Notes under the pieces: generated by a model
What the model saw: only the letters and a program-made list of their open reading frames with translations
Database searches by the model: none
What the model was told of the DNA's origin: nothing
Part shown: positions 36,703 to 46,659 of the stretch, in pieces
How the letters are laid out: every line of letters starts with the position of its first letter
Position numbering within the stretch: position 1 is the stretch's first letter
Assembly: GCA_963735055.1 (NCBI GenBank)
Contig: CAVTJN010000004.1
Location: 695,520-759,519, forward strand
Direction: 5' to 3'
Source of the DNA: JBBITI01 sp963735055
Lineage (GTDB): Bacteria > Chloroflexota > Dehalococcoidia > Dehalococcoidales > UBA2162
DNA length: 64,000 nucleotides
Made by a program: the position numbers and the translations under genes

Positions 36703-37883
36703 TCAAGCGCTGCGTCGACTCCCGACGGCATCCAATGTTGCTCGGCAAATCGTTCTCACCTCGTCTGTTTGATATCCGACGGGAAACAACAGGTACTCAT
36801 TCTCCAGTTTCTCCGCGTTCAGCAGCCTCCCCAACTTGAACCGGCTGAACCTGGGGTGTTGATACAAGACGAAAAACCGCATATCGTCCTTGTCTTTGAC
36901 TTCGACGCCCTTGTGGCGCAGCGCTTCTTTGAGAGACCACGCGTCCGGCGTAAGAACCGGGAAGTAAAGGTATGCTGGTCTTGAGTTGGAAGGAATACCT
37001 ACGATTCTGAAGTGGTTCTCGAAGCAGGTCCGGTACTCTTTGACGTTCTCGCCGATCAACCGCTGCAACTGCTCGTAGCGACCAAGCTGATTCAATGCGA
37101 GGGCTCCTTCGAAATCCGTCATGCCACCCTCATATGAGGAAAACGGAGTACGGTCCTTTCCCTCTGAGAAACGCGACACCGCGCCTCCCAGGATGCCGTA
37201 GATCCGTTTACTGAAGACTACCGGCGTCGCAATGGGAATCACATAACGCGAAAGGCTTGCCTTCCTTCGATGGGCCGCCTCATTCTGTGCGAACCGGTCA
37301 ACTTGAGCCCTATACGGGTCCGCGCAGCAGATAGCCCCCCCGCACCCACGGCGATGTTCTTGCTGATCCCAAAGCTGAATGTACCAAAACTGCCGATTGT
37401 ACCCAGCAAGTCGCCATTGAACCGTGCACCAAAAGACTGACAACAGTCTTCGATCACCGGGATGCCCCGGCTCGCCAATAATTCGCGCAGGCTGTCCATT
37501 TGAGCCGGAATCCCAAATATGTGGGCGACGATTGCCGCCCTGGTGCGCGGGGTGATCATGGCCGCAATGCTTGCGGCATCAACGTTGACGCTGTCCTTGG
37601 CCACATCGGCAAATACCGGAGTGGCGCCGGTCTCAAGTACCGCTTCGCCGACGCTTGAGCAGGTGAAGGCAGGCATTATGACCTCATCTCCGGGGCCGGT
37701 CCCCAGTGAATTCAGGGCAATCTTGATGGCTGACCTCCCGGACCCGGTAGACCTGACATGCCGACCAAGGTAAGCCGCGATTTCATGCTCGAAGGCATCC
37801 CTCGCGTGCCGTACCAACAATCCGGAGGCAAGGTCACGAACTTGAATTCTTGGCTTGTGAATCGACAATAAGCTCAGATTCAA
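36703..37883 (-). pseudogene. DegT/DnrJ/EryC1/StrS aminotransferase, frameshifted at a poly-G tract
   Basis: PLP-dependent sugar aminotransferase family, about 390 residues after repair. The N-terminal part has GSGRSAIKIAL, GDEVIMPAFTCSSV, VEDCCQSFGA-like (IEDCCQSFGARFNG) and FSFGISKNIAVGAGG, where the PLP lysine is in ISKN. The frame breaks at a run of seven G (coding sense, about 37348). One more G restores GAGGAICCADPYRAQVDRFAQ and the rest to 36703. Start placed at TTG 37883, directly after the upstream stop; the frame is open to 37955. Either a homopolymer miscall or a slippage-prone switch. It probably aminates a keto-sugar. Confidence 0.75.
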
Positions 37884-37884
37884 T

Positions 37885-38911
37885 CTACACCAGTCCCTTG
37901 CACATGACTGGACCGAGCGAATTCGCGACCGGTAAAGGCAAATGACGCCAAACACCTATGGCAAGCTTGTACTTGGGATTAGACGGATGAATATAGGGTA
38001 CCGAGCGCGTCGTGTTCAGGTAATACTGGTAGAACAATGGCTGCGGTTCAGCACCCCACCATTTCTTGAACTCATACGTACCGGTGTCCTGGGCGCTCCG
38101 CCCGAGATCGAAGACTTCGTATCCGCGGGCGATGCTATCCTGCATCACTCTCCACAACAGCAGATGTACCGGGTGAGTCTCAGAGTGGTGCTTCGAGGAA
38201 GCTCCCCATGAGTAAATCGCCGTTCTCTTGAAGAACAACAGGAATTGGGTTGCCAGTATCTCTCCTTTGTATCTCACCGTTGACACCGACGTTTGGGGAA
38301 ACTGCTCCACCACATTTTCAAAAAAAGACAACGAGGGTACGGGAGTCCCCAGTTCATGCATCCGCCTGCTATACACGGAATAGAAACCAGCGACATCTTT
38401 CGAATCAAGGACAACTTCGAGATCGTCCTTCATGGCTTTCTTCACGCACGCTTTCATGCCCTTTCTGAGATTCGACCAGACCTTCGCCTCGCCCTGATCC
38501 AGTCTCAATAACATGGTAACGTAGTGATTGTTGGTGGGTATGTCCGGGAGAGCTTGCGTGTTGCGCAGTTCAACGAATCGCACGTTCAACTCCCGGGCCA
38601 ACTCGCTGGCCCGGGCGAAAAGCCCGTCTCTTAGTGTCCTGATCATCGGAAGCGCAGCCGCCGTAAGGCGAGTAAGGGATTGAGACCAACTGCTTGCCAA
38701 AAAGAAGGCTCTTTATCAAGAACAGCGGAAGTATCCCCTTAATCCGGCCACTAAGGTCTTCAGTAAACAGGTAAATCGGCTTGTGGCCGTAGGTATCCTC
38801 CACCACCTTCTTCCAGCCGATTTGATGAAAGAAGGTAGCGGAACTACTTTCCATAACGAACGAATCCCATCTCGACTCGTCCTTTTCTTCCAAAACTCTG
38901 ATCGTTTCCAA
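37885..38911 (-). pseudogene. FemAB/GNAT-like peptidyl or acyl transferase, one frameshift
   Basis: About 342 residues after repair. The N-terminal SSATFFHQIGWKKVVEDTYGHKPIYL and the later YSWGASSKHHSETHPVHLLLW and YEVFDLGRS motifs are typical of FemAB-type or WecD-like double-GNAT proteins found in exopolysaccharide loci. These transfer amino acids or acyl groups, in some cases from aminoacyl-tRNA. The frame shifts near 38650 (GACACTAAGAGACGGG); removing one A joins CASDDQDT to RDGLFARASELA. Start at TTG 38911 is preferred, since the longer frame to 38956 overlaps the deacetylase by 41 bases. Substrate unknown. Confidence 0.72.
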
Positions 38912-38915
38912 GAGC

Positions 38916-39830
38916 CTACCCCCGCCTCTGCGCGATTGCTTTGCACGGTCCGGCAATTTCGCGAAATGTTGAGAGGATCCCGACCACTCGTCTTTCCACC
39001 GTCGATCCTTTCACGGCCCAGAACAGTCGCTGGAGTGAAGATGAATAGTAGGGGAAATCCTCACGGGACATGTCTATGGGATGGAAGTAGAAAACGCTGT
39101 CTCCCCTTCGCAGACTCTGTCTCAGGCCCATCGTGATATACCTTGCCCCCGCCAGTCTGGTGAGCGGGCCGCCGCCGGTCGGGAACTTGACCAAGAACCG
39201 GAAGTACGGCCACGGAAGTTCCAGAATCCCCCTCTTCTCGTCTCCCGGCAACAGACTGCCCTTCGCCGGATAGTAGGGCACGGTACTTACCCCGCGCAGG
39301 GAACAATCCGTCTTATTGTAGAGAGAGTTGACGCTGACTGAGGAATCATACTTGAAACCCAACTCCTCCAGCACATCCACCATCCATCCACCGACATAGG
39401 CATTGGGCGCACGATATCCAACTACTTCCTGGCCACTAGCGTGCTCGAGTATGCGCTTGGCGTTGATGGTGCACTGCCGGAACTCGTCTCTCGTCATCAT
39501 CGGCTCTTTCGTCTTGGGATGAATCTTGCAGGCATGGTGCAGCCCGTGACAGGCTATCTCGTGTCCTTCTGCTGCAATCCTTTCAACGAGGCCCGGGTAG
39601 TGCTCTGCTATGTCCGCCACGACAAAGAAAGTCGCTTTGATGCCGGACTCATGAAGTATCTCCAATACTCTGGTCGTGGGTTGGCTCAAGTAGTCAAAGC
39701 GGCAATTCCACTCGCGAAAAAACGCCGGCACATCTTTGAACCGTGAACCAGGGGCGCCAGTGACTGGGGGGAGATGATACCAATCCTCGAGGTCAATTGC
39801 CGCGGCAACTGTGCCAGTATCAGGTCTCAT
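38916..39830 (-). CDS. Polysaccharide deacetylase family protein
   Basis: 304-residue NodB-homology protein. Motif 1 AAAIDLEDWYHLPP contains the catalytic Asp-Glu-Asp region, motif 2 is HGLHHACKIH (metal-binding His pair), motif 3 YRAPNAYVGG, and the last motif VFYFHPID carries the late histidine. This order matches the PEP-CTERM/XrtA-associated deacetylase type. It would N-deacetylate amino-sugars in the polymer or its precursor. No signal peptide, so action in the cytoplasm is likely. Overlaps the upstream GT2 gene by 11 bases. Confidence 0.9.
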   Translation of the reverse strand: MRPDTGTVAAAIDLEDWYHLPPVTGAPGSRFKDVPAFFREWNCRFDYLSQPTTRVLEILHESGIKATFFVVADIAEHYPGLVERIAAEGHEIACHGLHHACKIHPKTKEPMMTRDEFRQCTINAKRILEHASGQEVVGYRAPNAYVGGWMVDVLEELGFKYDSSVSVNSLYNKTDCSLRGVSTVPYYPAKGSLLPGDEKRGILELPWPYFRFLVKFPTGGGPLTRLAGARYITMGLRQSLRRGDSVFYFHPIDMSREDFPYYSSSLQRLFWAVKGSTVERRVVGILSTFREIAGPCKAIAQRRG

Positions 39831-40595
39831 TGCCGACTTCGTGAGATGGCATTCTCGAGTCTCGGCTGAAATACTTCATCCATATCCGCCAGACGTAGCC
39901 TTTAAGCAGAACCCAGCTTGTACGCACAACAAATCTGGTGTAGCGGATCTTTGAGTTCTGCCCGCCATACAAGGCGGGATGAGGGACATCGACCACCCTG
40001 GCGCCAATACGGTTCAGTCTTGACCAGCATGTCATTTTCAAAGGCAAATCCTTTTTCGATCCTGTCCAGATCAAGTTTCCTGAGTGCGTTCGAGGATACG
40101 GCCGTGTATCCGTCCTGGGGATCGGAAATTCTCCAGTACCCAGAAGCTATCCGGGTCAAGCTGGTGAGCAGAAAATTACCGACAGTCCTGAAGACGGGCA
40201 TTCCCTCGCCGATGCTCACGAGTGGATAGTCGATTTCCTTTTGCGTAGTCGGCCCGTCCTTCGGCCACTGGCGCTACGAAATCCATCAGAAAATCGGGCG
40301 CCATCTGGCCGTCTCCAGCCATGACCGCCAACACGTCCAGGTGTTCCCGCAACGCTGCCCGGTGACCCGTGAGAATGGCGGCTCCAACTCCGCCCCGAAC
40401 CGCTCGGTCAAGGAGAACCACTCGGCTATCTTCGATTGCCTTCTTCGAGACGATGTCGCCCGTCCTGTCGGTACTGCCATCGTTTACCACGTAGATCCTG
40501 TCCACAAAGGCAGGCATGGTATCGATGACGGTGCCAATGAATCTCTCTTCGTTGCATGCGGGGACGATAACCCCCACTTTCTTTTCTTTGTACAT
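39820..40595 (-). pseudogene. Glycosyltransferase family 2, two frameshifts
   Basis: Dolichol-phosphate-mannose-synthase-like GT2 of about 257 residues after repair: VGVIVPACNEERFIGTVID, VVNDGSTDRTGDIV, VMAGDGQMAPDFL, then SDPQDGYTAVSSNALRKLDL and FENDMLVKLNRIGARVVDVP. The frame shifts near 40235 and near 40040. In both places, dropping one base restores the reading (FENDMLVK joins LNRIGARVVD). Ends at TGA 39820-39822, overlapping the deacetylase start. Probably intact in the organism if the extra bases are consensus errors. Confidence 0.8.
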
Positions 40596-40765
40596 TACTT
40601 AAGCCAGAAAATTTCGTTCTTCTTTCCTGCCAGGTTCCGACGACATTGGCATGCGTGCCATCACTCGCCGCCCCGGGAGCTGCCTCGGGTCAGAGACTGT
40701 CGGACGGCTCACGAGATCTGACCGCTGCCTGCAGACGAAACGACGAGCGGGTCTTCTATCGTGAT

Positions 40766-41494
40766 TCATTTGCCGTCGCGAAACCGGGACAGCGCCCCGA
40801 CTGCCCGGATCACCGCGCCTGATTGTGGACCGAGGTTAAAAAGCAAATCAAGGGCTGACATATTCGGCTCGAAACCGGGGAATCTCTGGCTGTAGACTGG
40901 ATGCTGAAAATCGAAGAATCCCAAGCCTATGCCGTTCTGAGAGAACTTCTCAGGTTCCAGGTACGTTCTTCCGCTCGGTCCGGACAAATACGTGTCGGCG
41001 CCTACTTTTCTCAACAGCTGAATGATCAGGTCCGTTCGCCGCAGGGCGTAATCAGCGTCCATTTCGCTCGCTCTAATTACCTGGGCGTCGATCTCGAAGC
41101 ACTTAAGAAAGTAGTGAATGATCGCCTCGTTCATCTGCCACAGATACGTGTAGTCCTTGTCGTATAGCTCTCGGAAGAACTCTGCGTGCTGGCCGAAGAA
41201 ACGAGCTCGCCCGTAGCTGTCGTTGATCAGCTTCCAATGTTCCCGCTTCCAGCCGTTGTCCTGTGGCAGCCGTACATCTGTGATTTTCGCCAACTCGAAA
41301 CTCTTGTTTATCGGAATCGTGAGGTAATGCCAGCCAAAGTTAGTCCGGATCTTGCTCCTGGCCGTCACACTGCGTTTGGTGAACGGCATGGTGTCCGCCA
41401 GTATCAGGCAATCAGCATGCGCAGTCTTGCTGAATAGTCCAATCCACGGCAGGTAGTTGGGCTGGTGTATTGTGATGGTGCTACCCATTTTCAT
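40766..41494 (-). CDS. WbqC family protein
   Basis: 242-residue WbqC-like protein: the start ITIHQPNYLPWIGLFSK, DTMPFTKRSVTARSKI, YLTIPI, then FFDFQHPVYSQRFPGFEPNMS near the C-terminus. The family occurs in O-antigen and capsule loci and in some natural-product clusters; its reaction is not settled, with sugar modification suggested. ATG 41488 (two codons in) is an alternative start. It has 171 bp of empty sequence on its downstream side. Confidence 0.88.
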   Translation of the reverse strand: MKMGSTITIHQPNYLPWIGLFSKTAHADCLILADTMPFTKRSVTARSKIRTNFGWHYLTIPINKSFELAKITDVRLPQDNGWKREHWKLINDSYGRARFFGQHAEFFRELYDKDYTYLWQMNEAIIHYFLKCFEIDAQVIRASEMDADYALRRTDLIIQLLRKVGADTYLSGPSGRTYLEPEKFSQNGIGLGFFDFQHPVYSQRFPGFEPNMSALDLLFNLGPQSGAVIRAVGALSRFRDGK

Positions 41495-41567
41495 GGCACG
41501 CCTCCGAAACAGAGTGGCCGATACATAATATCCCCGAGTGCGGCTACGCGCCTGAGGTATGCGGTAA

Positions 41568-42227
41568 CTAATACAATAACCTCACCAGTTCAAAGGCCTC
41601 CGCGTAGCGTACGTCGACCTGAGCCCCTCTGGCGAATATCACGGACCGCAGGTTTGTCTCGTCAAAGTAGCTCTTTTCAGAAAACGTGATCTGAGAATCG
41701 TACTCTTTGAGGGCGGCGATCTTTCTCTCCACCTGCGCCTCGGACAACCGCACAAAGATGTCAGTGGCGAACGTGAGGTTATTCCACGGATGCTCGTATC
41801 CCCAAATCGAGGCCTCTTTCTTGAAAGCCCGCAGCGCTTCCCAGTAGATGGTGGAGTGGTCCTGGTGCATGTCGCTGGATGAGGGCACCAGCACCAGATC
41901 GGGTGCGTGCTCATGTTTCAACTTGATCATGTCTTCGAGGATGTCCTGCCTGTATTCGGGAAATGTCCTCACCCGGTAGTTCATTATGTTCAGCTTCTCA
42001 GGTGCCAAGCCGATCGTCGCCGCGGCCCGAGTGCATTCTCTTCTCAAGGTGTCTTTGGGCATTCCGTTTGGCACAGACGTCTCGCAACCCGAGAACACGA
42101 CATAGTCGATGTCTTTCCCCTCGTCCAGCAGCCTGGCAATAGTGCCCCCGGCCCCGAGTTCAGCATCATCGGTGTGCGGGCTCAGTACCAACACTCTCCT
42201 GAAACTCATCGTTCGATCAAGATTCAT
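41568..42227 (-). CDS. PIG-L family deacetylase
   Basis: 219-residue LmbE/PIG-L type zinc-dependent N-deacetylase. The metal motif is SPHTDDAELG (AHPDDE variant), and the second zinc ligand region is VPSSSDMHQDHSTIY with the expected HxDH. It removes acetyl from GlcNAc-type substrates. ATG at 42209 (MSFRRVLVLSPH) is an equally good start. Co-directional with WbqC and the oxidoreductase; a role in amino-sugar tailoring is inferred. Confidence 0.9.
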   Translation of the reverse strand: MNLDRTMSFRRVLVLSPHTDDAELGAGGTIARLLDEGKDIDYVVFSGCETSVPNGMPKDTLRRECTRAAATIGLAPEKLNIMNYRVRTFPEYRQDILEDMIKLKHEHAPDLVLVPSSSDMHQDHSTIYWEALRAFKKEASIWGYEHPWNNLTFATDIFVRLSEAQVERKIAALKEYDSQITFSEKSYFDETNLRSVIFARGAQVDVRYAEAFELVRLLY

Positions 42228-42324
42228 CGGTGACGACCTCTATCTTCACAAAACTAGCGCCATGCGTGTTGAGTCGGTCTTTCCGCCTCTGCCTTGCGCA
42301 TGGCACCGGATATCGATTCCGGCG

Positions 42325-43314
42325 CTACCTGGGACGAGCTACTCGATATTGATAGTCCTCTTCGCCTCTTCGCGCCAACCCCTTCTTGATTTCCTGGGGA
42401 GGAGATAGACTGCACAGTTCGCCACGGCAAGACTGCAGAGCGATCTTCAGTATCGCCCGGCCTTCTCTGCCGTCAACCGCCGGGGACCGCCCTTCCTCGA
42501 CACTCTTCAGGAAGTCCTCCAGTTCAAGCTTCAAGGGCTCGGCCTTAGTTATGTTCACAACCTGTTCTTCGGCTGAAGTGTAGACCTTCAACTCCTGCGC
42601 CAGGTAATCCAGATAGGCTATTCCCTGGCTCCCGGTGGCCACCAGGGTACGGACCTTGTGCGGGGTGAACCAGTTAACCTCGATGGACGCCATGGTTCCG
42701 GCAAAGTCCATTACGATCATGGCGTGATCCTCTTTGGTATGTTTGAGACTGCCGACCCTGGAGAACAGGCTCGCCGGCTCTTCGCCGAGCAAGTACTTGA
42801 TGACGCCGATATCGTGGGTGGCGCTGTCCACCACAACACCGACGTCTCTGATGCGCGGAACTGACGGACCGACCCGCCTCGCCGAAACCATGAGCAACTT
42901 GCCCAAGGTGCCTAGGTCGATTATCTGTTTCAAACGTGCGACGGCCGGGTTGAACCGCTCGATATGGCCGACCGCCAGATTCGCGTGATTCTCCTCAGAC
43001 ACAGCTATCATTTCATCGGCCTCATCGAGCCGGAAGGCGATGGGCTTTTCCACCAGGCAGTGAATTCCTTCTCTCAGGAAAGCCATGGCTACGTCGTGGT
43101 GCATGGTGGTAGGCACCACGATACTAACCGCGTCAACCTTGGACAACAGGCTCCGAAAGTCAGAGGAGTAGTCCGTGTGGTACTTCTCTCCAATCTCCTT
43201 CGCCCTTTCGAAATCGATGTCCGCCACGCCCACCAACTCGCAGTCGAGCTGAGAATATAGACGCACATGATGTTGGCCCATGGCCCCGAGGCCAACCACC
43301 CCGACTCTAGTCAT
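42325..43314 (-). CDS. Gfo/Idh/MocA family oxidoreductase (WbpB-like)
   Basis: 329-residue NAD-dependent sugar oxidoreductase. Rossmann motif GLGAMGQHHVRLY at residues 8-20, catalytic EKPIAF region (LVEKPIAFR) and the alpha/beta domain with DVGVVVDSATHDIGVIKYLLG. Its ATG overlaps the repaired stop of the UDP-sugar dehydrogenase upstream (ATGA), so it is coupled to it. In Pseudomonas, the WbpA-WbpB pair oxidises UDP-GlcNAc to the 3-keto uronic acid; this pair is arranged the same way. The WbpB role is inferred from context. Confidence 0.88.
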   Translation of the reverse strand: MTRVGVVGLGAMGQHHVRLYSQLDCELVGVADIDFERAKEIGEKYHTDYSSDFRSLLSKVDAVSIVVPTTMHHDVAMAFLREGIHCLVEKPIAFRLDEADEMIAVSEENHANLAVGHIERFNPAVARLKQIIDLGTLGKLLMVSARRVGPSVPRIRDVGVVVDSATHDIGVIKYLLGEEPASLFSRVGSLKHTKEDHAMIVMDFAGTMASIEVNWFTPHKVRTLVATGSQGIAYLDYLAQELKVYTSAEEQVVNITKAEPLKLELEDFLKSVEEGRSPAVDGREGRAILKIALQSCRGELCSLSPPQEIKKGLARRGEEDYQYRVARPR

Positions 43315-44715
43315 CTTGATTCAATCCTTGCCCGTGTTATATTGCCCTTACCGACGCCCCTGAATATGAATCCCGCCGCCACAAACTCCTTATGGTCAAA
43401 CAGGTTTCTCCCGTCGATGATCACCATACTTCTCAAGAGACCCTTTAAGTCTTGCCGGGTCTATGGACTTGTATGCATCGTGCTTGGTCATCAGCACCAG
43501 GGCGTCGCAACCTTTCAGGGCGACGTCGATGTCGCTCTCGATCCGGTAACCCTCGTCCTCTCTCACAAAGGGGTCATGAATCGCGTAGGTGGCCCCTCTT
43601 CTGTCCAACTCCTTCAAGAAAGGGATCACCGGGGTATTTCTCGGGTCATCGGAGTTCTCCAGGAAGGCATAGCCCATGACGCCGATCCTTGCGCCCCGAA
43701 GATCTCGACCGGCCTCTTTCAACGCCTGGTCCAGGAGTTCGACCATGTGCAGGGGCATCCAGTCGTTCAGGCGCCGTGCGTCGGTCAGCACTGAGGAGGG
43801 ATACTGGCTCTTGTGACTGGCATACTCGTCGTACCCATGCATCAGCAACCATGTGTCTTTTGGCAGGCAATGGCCGCCCACTCCGGCACCTGGGAAATGC
43901 ATGTTCCTCACCGGGTTTGCATACGGCACCGAAGGATCATTGGGCAGTCCGTTGACGTACTTTCTGACGTCATAGACATCTATGCCAAGGGATTCGCACA
44001 ACAGGGCAACTTCATTGGCAAACGCTATTTGAACATCACGATAGGCGTTCTCAACGGTCTTGGCGACCTCGGCGGTCATCAGATCGGTCGCGTGCACTCC
44101 CGCTTTGACGATTGACCCGTAAAGCTCTTTGGCAACCCTGACGGACTCGGAATCGATGCCGCCGATGATCTTCGGATATTCCCTTATGTTATGAACAAGC
44201 CGCCCTACCATTACCCTCTCGTAGGCGAAGCAAAGCCCGAATCCTCCAGGCAACCCGGCTCTCAGGCCGGATGCCGTCTCCAGGATTGGTTTTACCAGGA
44301 ATTCCGTGGTCCCGGGGGCGACCGTTGACTCAACGATTACCACTTTTCCCGGGCTCAGGTTCTTCCCGACACTACGACAGGCTTCTTCCAGCGATGCGTA
44401 TCGCGGAACATGGTCGGCGTCGATAGGTGTCTGGACATCGATGAGAACAACGTTGGCCTTGTTGATCGCAGAGTAGTCGGACGCTGCCCGAAACCGTCCC
44501 TCTCTAACCACCCTCTCCAGTATCTGCGGTAATTCTGGCTCGCTCCCCCCGATGGGGCACCGCCCCTCATTTAGCCAGTCTATCTTCCACCCAGACCTCT
44601 TAGACCGTCTCTGTATGCCCGTCACGTCATAACCAGCATCGGCCAACAGCACTGCGACCGGGATACCCACATATCCCATCCCCACCACGGCTATCTTCAT
44701 GTCCTTATCCGTCAT
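43311..44715 (-). pseudogene. UDP-sugar 6-dehydrogenase (WbpA/WecC-like), late frameshift
   Basis: About 467 residues after repair. NAD motif VGMGYVGIPVAVLLADAGY near the N-terminus; ESTVAPGTTE; the catalytic region PGAGVGGHCLPKDTW with nucleophilic Cys; and the C-terminal GYAFLENSDDPRNTP. The frame breaks near 43434. Removing one A in CTTGAGAAGTATGG joins GSLE to SMVIIDGRNLF and continues through FRGVGKGNITRAR to TGA 43311-43313. Without repair the protein lacks about 40 C-terminal residues. Start at ATG 44715 (MTDKDMKIAVVG) is preferred; the frame opens at 44760. Supplies a UDP-uronic acid for the WbpB/E/D/I steps. Confidence 0.87.
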
Positions 44716-44772
44716 TCCGACCTGTTCCTGCCGTCTGCCCCTTCGTCTTGGCAATCCCAACCGAATGGCATA

Positions 44773-45156
44773 CTAATGCACTTCAGTCCCTATCGATACT
44801 TTGTGCTCAGACAGGGCGCGTTCCACGTCTTCGCTCCGGAATCTCCTATCCCCCCGCTTGCCAACCCGATACGATCTCAACGACCCGTCATTGGCCCAGC
44901 GCCTGACAGTGTTCGTATGTATTCTCAACAATCTGGCTACGTCCGCCGTCCTGAGAAGAGCCGCGTCCTGGTTACCCGCCTTGCCCGGTCTTTCTTTCGG
45001 CGCGCTCTGGTCATATCGGCTGACGACCTGGCGCACTCTCTCCCGGCTAACGCCCAGCTTCAGACCAATGTCCTTGAGGGTCAATCCCGCGTCCCGCAGA
45101 GCCTTCATTTCGCGTCGCCTTGCATCTACCTCTTCCGCTTGGTATCTCAATTCCAT
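44773..45156 (-). CDS. Two-part helix-turn-helix DNA-binding protein
   Basis: 127 residues. The N-terminal half (about 15-50) contains LTLKDIGLKLGVSRERVRQV, a sigma-70 region-4-like helix-turn-helix. The C-terminal half (about 66-117) is a MerR/excisionase-type winged helix: LLRTADVARLLRIHTNTVRRW, GSLRSYRVGKRGDRRFRSED. Transcribed away from the LpxD-like gene, upstream of the UDP-sugar dehydrogenase. Most simply it is a local regulator of the polysaccharide genes, which is inference. Confidence 0.8.
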   Translation of the reverse strand: MELRYQAEEVDARRREMKALRDAGLTLKDIGLKLGVSRERVRQVVSRYDQSAPKERPGKAGNQDAALLRTADVARLLRIHTNTVRRWANDGSLRSYRVGKRGDRRFRSEDVERALSEHKVSIGTEVH

Positions 45157-45457
45157 TCACCCCGTTTCCCAATGGTCACGCGGTCGAAATCACGACCAAG
45201 CCACGACGAGACATCCTCATCCTTGCCGGAAATGGAACCTTGACCATTCGGCGAATTCGGAGGTACTTTCGAACTTGAGCGCGTTACCATTGTAGCTTAT
45301 TCCCACGGCTAGTCAAGATAACCTATCCTCTTCCAACCTACCTTTTCCACTCAATGGTACTTCCCAGAGGCGCTCTTGGGAAGGTACTAAGTTCTATCAC
45401 CATAACCGGCAGCAACTACCAGTGACGGATTGCCACAAGCCGCCGGCCCAAGGTATC

Positions 45458-46426
45458 ATGGGTCGTACGGGTTATGAAGAAAGTCCAAAGGTGGTTTCGG
45501 TGGAAATACTGGTAGCCGATCTCGCTGGCTCCATGGGCGAACAGCACCGGGTGCTTGGCCGCATGGACAGGTATGTGCGTAGTGTTCGCCCCTTGGACCA
45601 GGCGGACACCGACTCTCTCTGCTTCTGCAAGTTCCACGGTCAACTGGCGTTGGACATGATTCGGGCAAGCAAGGCGATGGTCATTGTATGTTCGGAAAGC
45701 CTTGAGTTCCCCGACGGAGAGTATTGGGGGAAAACGCTCATCCAGGTGACTAACCCCAGACTCTCGTTCAGCCGGCTGGTAGCAAGATACTTCTACCGGA
45801 GACCGGACACTGCCGTCCATCCGTCGGCTATAGTCGCCCCCGAAGCCAGAATCGGGAGCAACGTCAGCATAGGTCCACATTCCTACATTGGGGATTGCCA
45901 GATAGGGGACGGTACCATAATCGATGGTCATGTTCACATCTACGCTGGCACCAAAATCGGCAAACTAGTGGTCATCCACGCGGGGGTTGTCATTGGCGCC
46001 GAGGCTGTCGCCTTTGAAAGAAACGAGACGGGCCAACTGGAATGGTTTCCGCAGCTTGCGGGCGTCACTGTGGAGGATAATGTCGAGGTGGGATCCAATA
46101 CCGTGATCTGTCGGGGTGCTCTTGGGGACACTCTAATCGGCCACGGAACCAAGATAGATAATTTGGTCATCGTGGCGCACGGAGTAAGCATTGGCAAGGA
46201 TTGTATTGTCGCCGGCGGCACCGTCATATGCGGGTCTGCGAGGATAGGCAATCAGACCATGGTGGGACCCCAGGTGTGCATAAGAGAAGGCGTTACCGTC
46301 GGCGATCGGGTGACCGTTGGCGCCGGGTCAGTTGTTCACAAGGACATCTCTGATGATCTGGTCGTGACCGGATCTCCTGCAAGGCCAACTCCCAAAGAGT
46401 GGGTCAATACCCAGCGTCAAGAATAG
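45458..46426 (+). CDS. LpxD-like left-handed beta-helix acyltransferase
   Basis: About 322 residues. An N-terminal domain of about 100 residues resembles the uridine-binding part of LpxD. Then come many hexapeptide repeats ([LIV]GxxxI type) such as AVHPSAIVAPEARIGSNVSI, IGDGTIIDG and VEVGSNTVICRGAL, ending VVTGSPAR. LpxD N-acylates UDP-glucosamine derivatives using acyl-ACP, and an ACP and an acyl ligase are encoded 6 kb away in this locus. No lpxA/lpxC are visible. Start ATG 45458 is preferred over GTG 45422, with AAGG about 7 bases upstream. Confidence 0.78.
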   Translation: MGRTGYEESPKVVSVEILVADLAGSMGEQHRVLGRMDRYVRSVRPLDQADTDSLCFCKFHGQLALDMIRASKAMVIVCSESLEFPDGEYWGKTLIQVTNPRLSFSRLVARYFYRRPDTAVHPSAIVAPEARIGSNVSIGPHSYIGDCQIGDGTIIDGHVHIYAGTKIGKLVVIHAGVVIGAEAVAFERNETGQLEWFPQLAGVTVEDNVEVGSNTVICRGALGDTLIGHGTKIDNLVIVAHGVSIGKDCIVAGGTVICGSARIGNQTMVGPQVCIREGVTVGDRVTVGAGSVVHKDISDDLVVTGSPARPTPKEWVNTQRQE

Positions 46427-46659
46427 AACCGGGATTTGACTCAGACAACCACGGGGTGGATGGGCAGTGTCCGGGGGGGACAAGGTAATTATGGTTAGGT
46501 CAAGTGAGGTTGACCGCTTCTCGCGGCCCGTGGTATTGTCATGAGATACCCTGAGGATGCCGGTGGGGAATCCGATAGGATTGCGCCCGCCACGGGCCAG
46601 GGGCGAAAGCCTGGCGCGTGTCGGAAGTGCCACATCGGCCGGTCGGGATATAGATAGGC

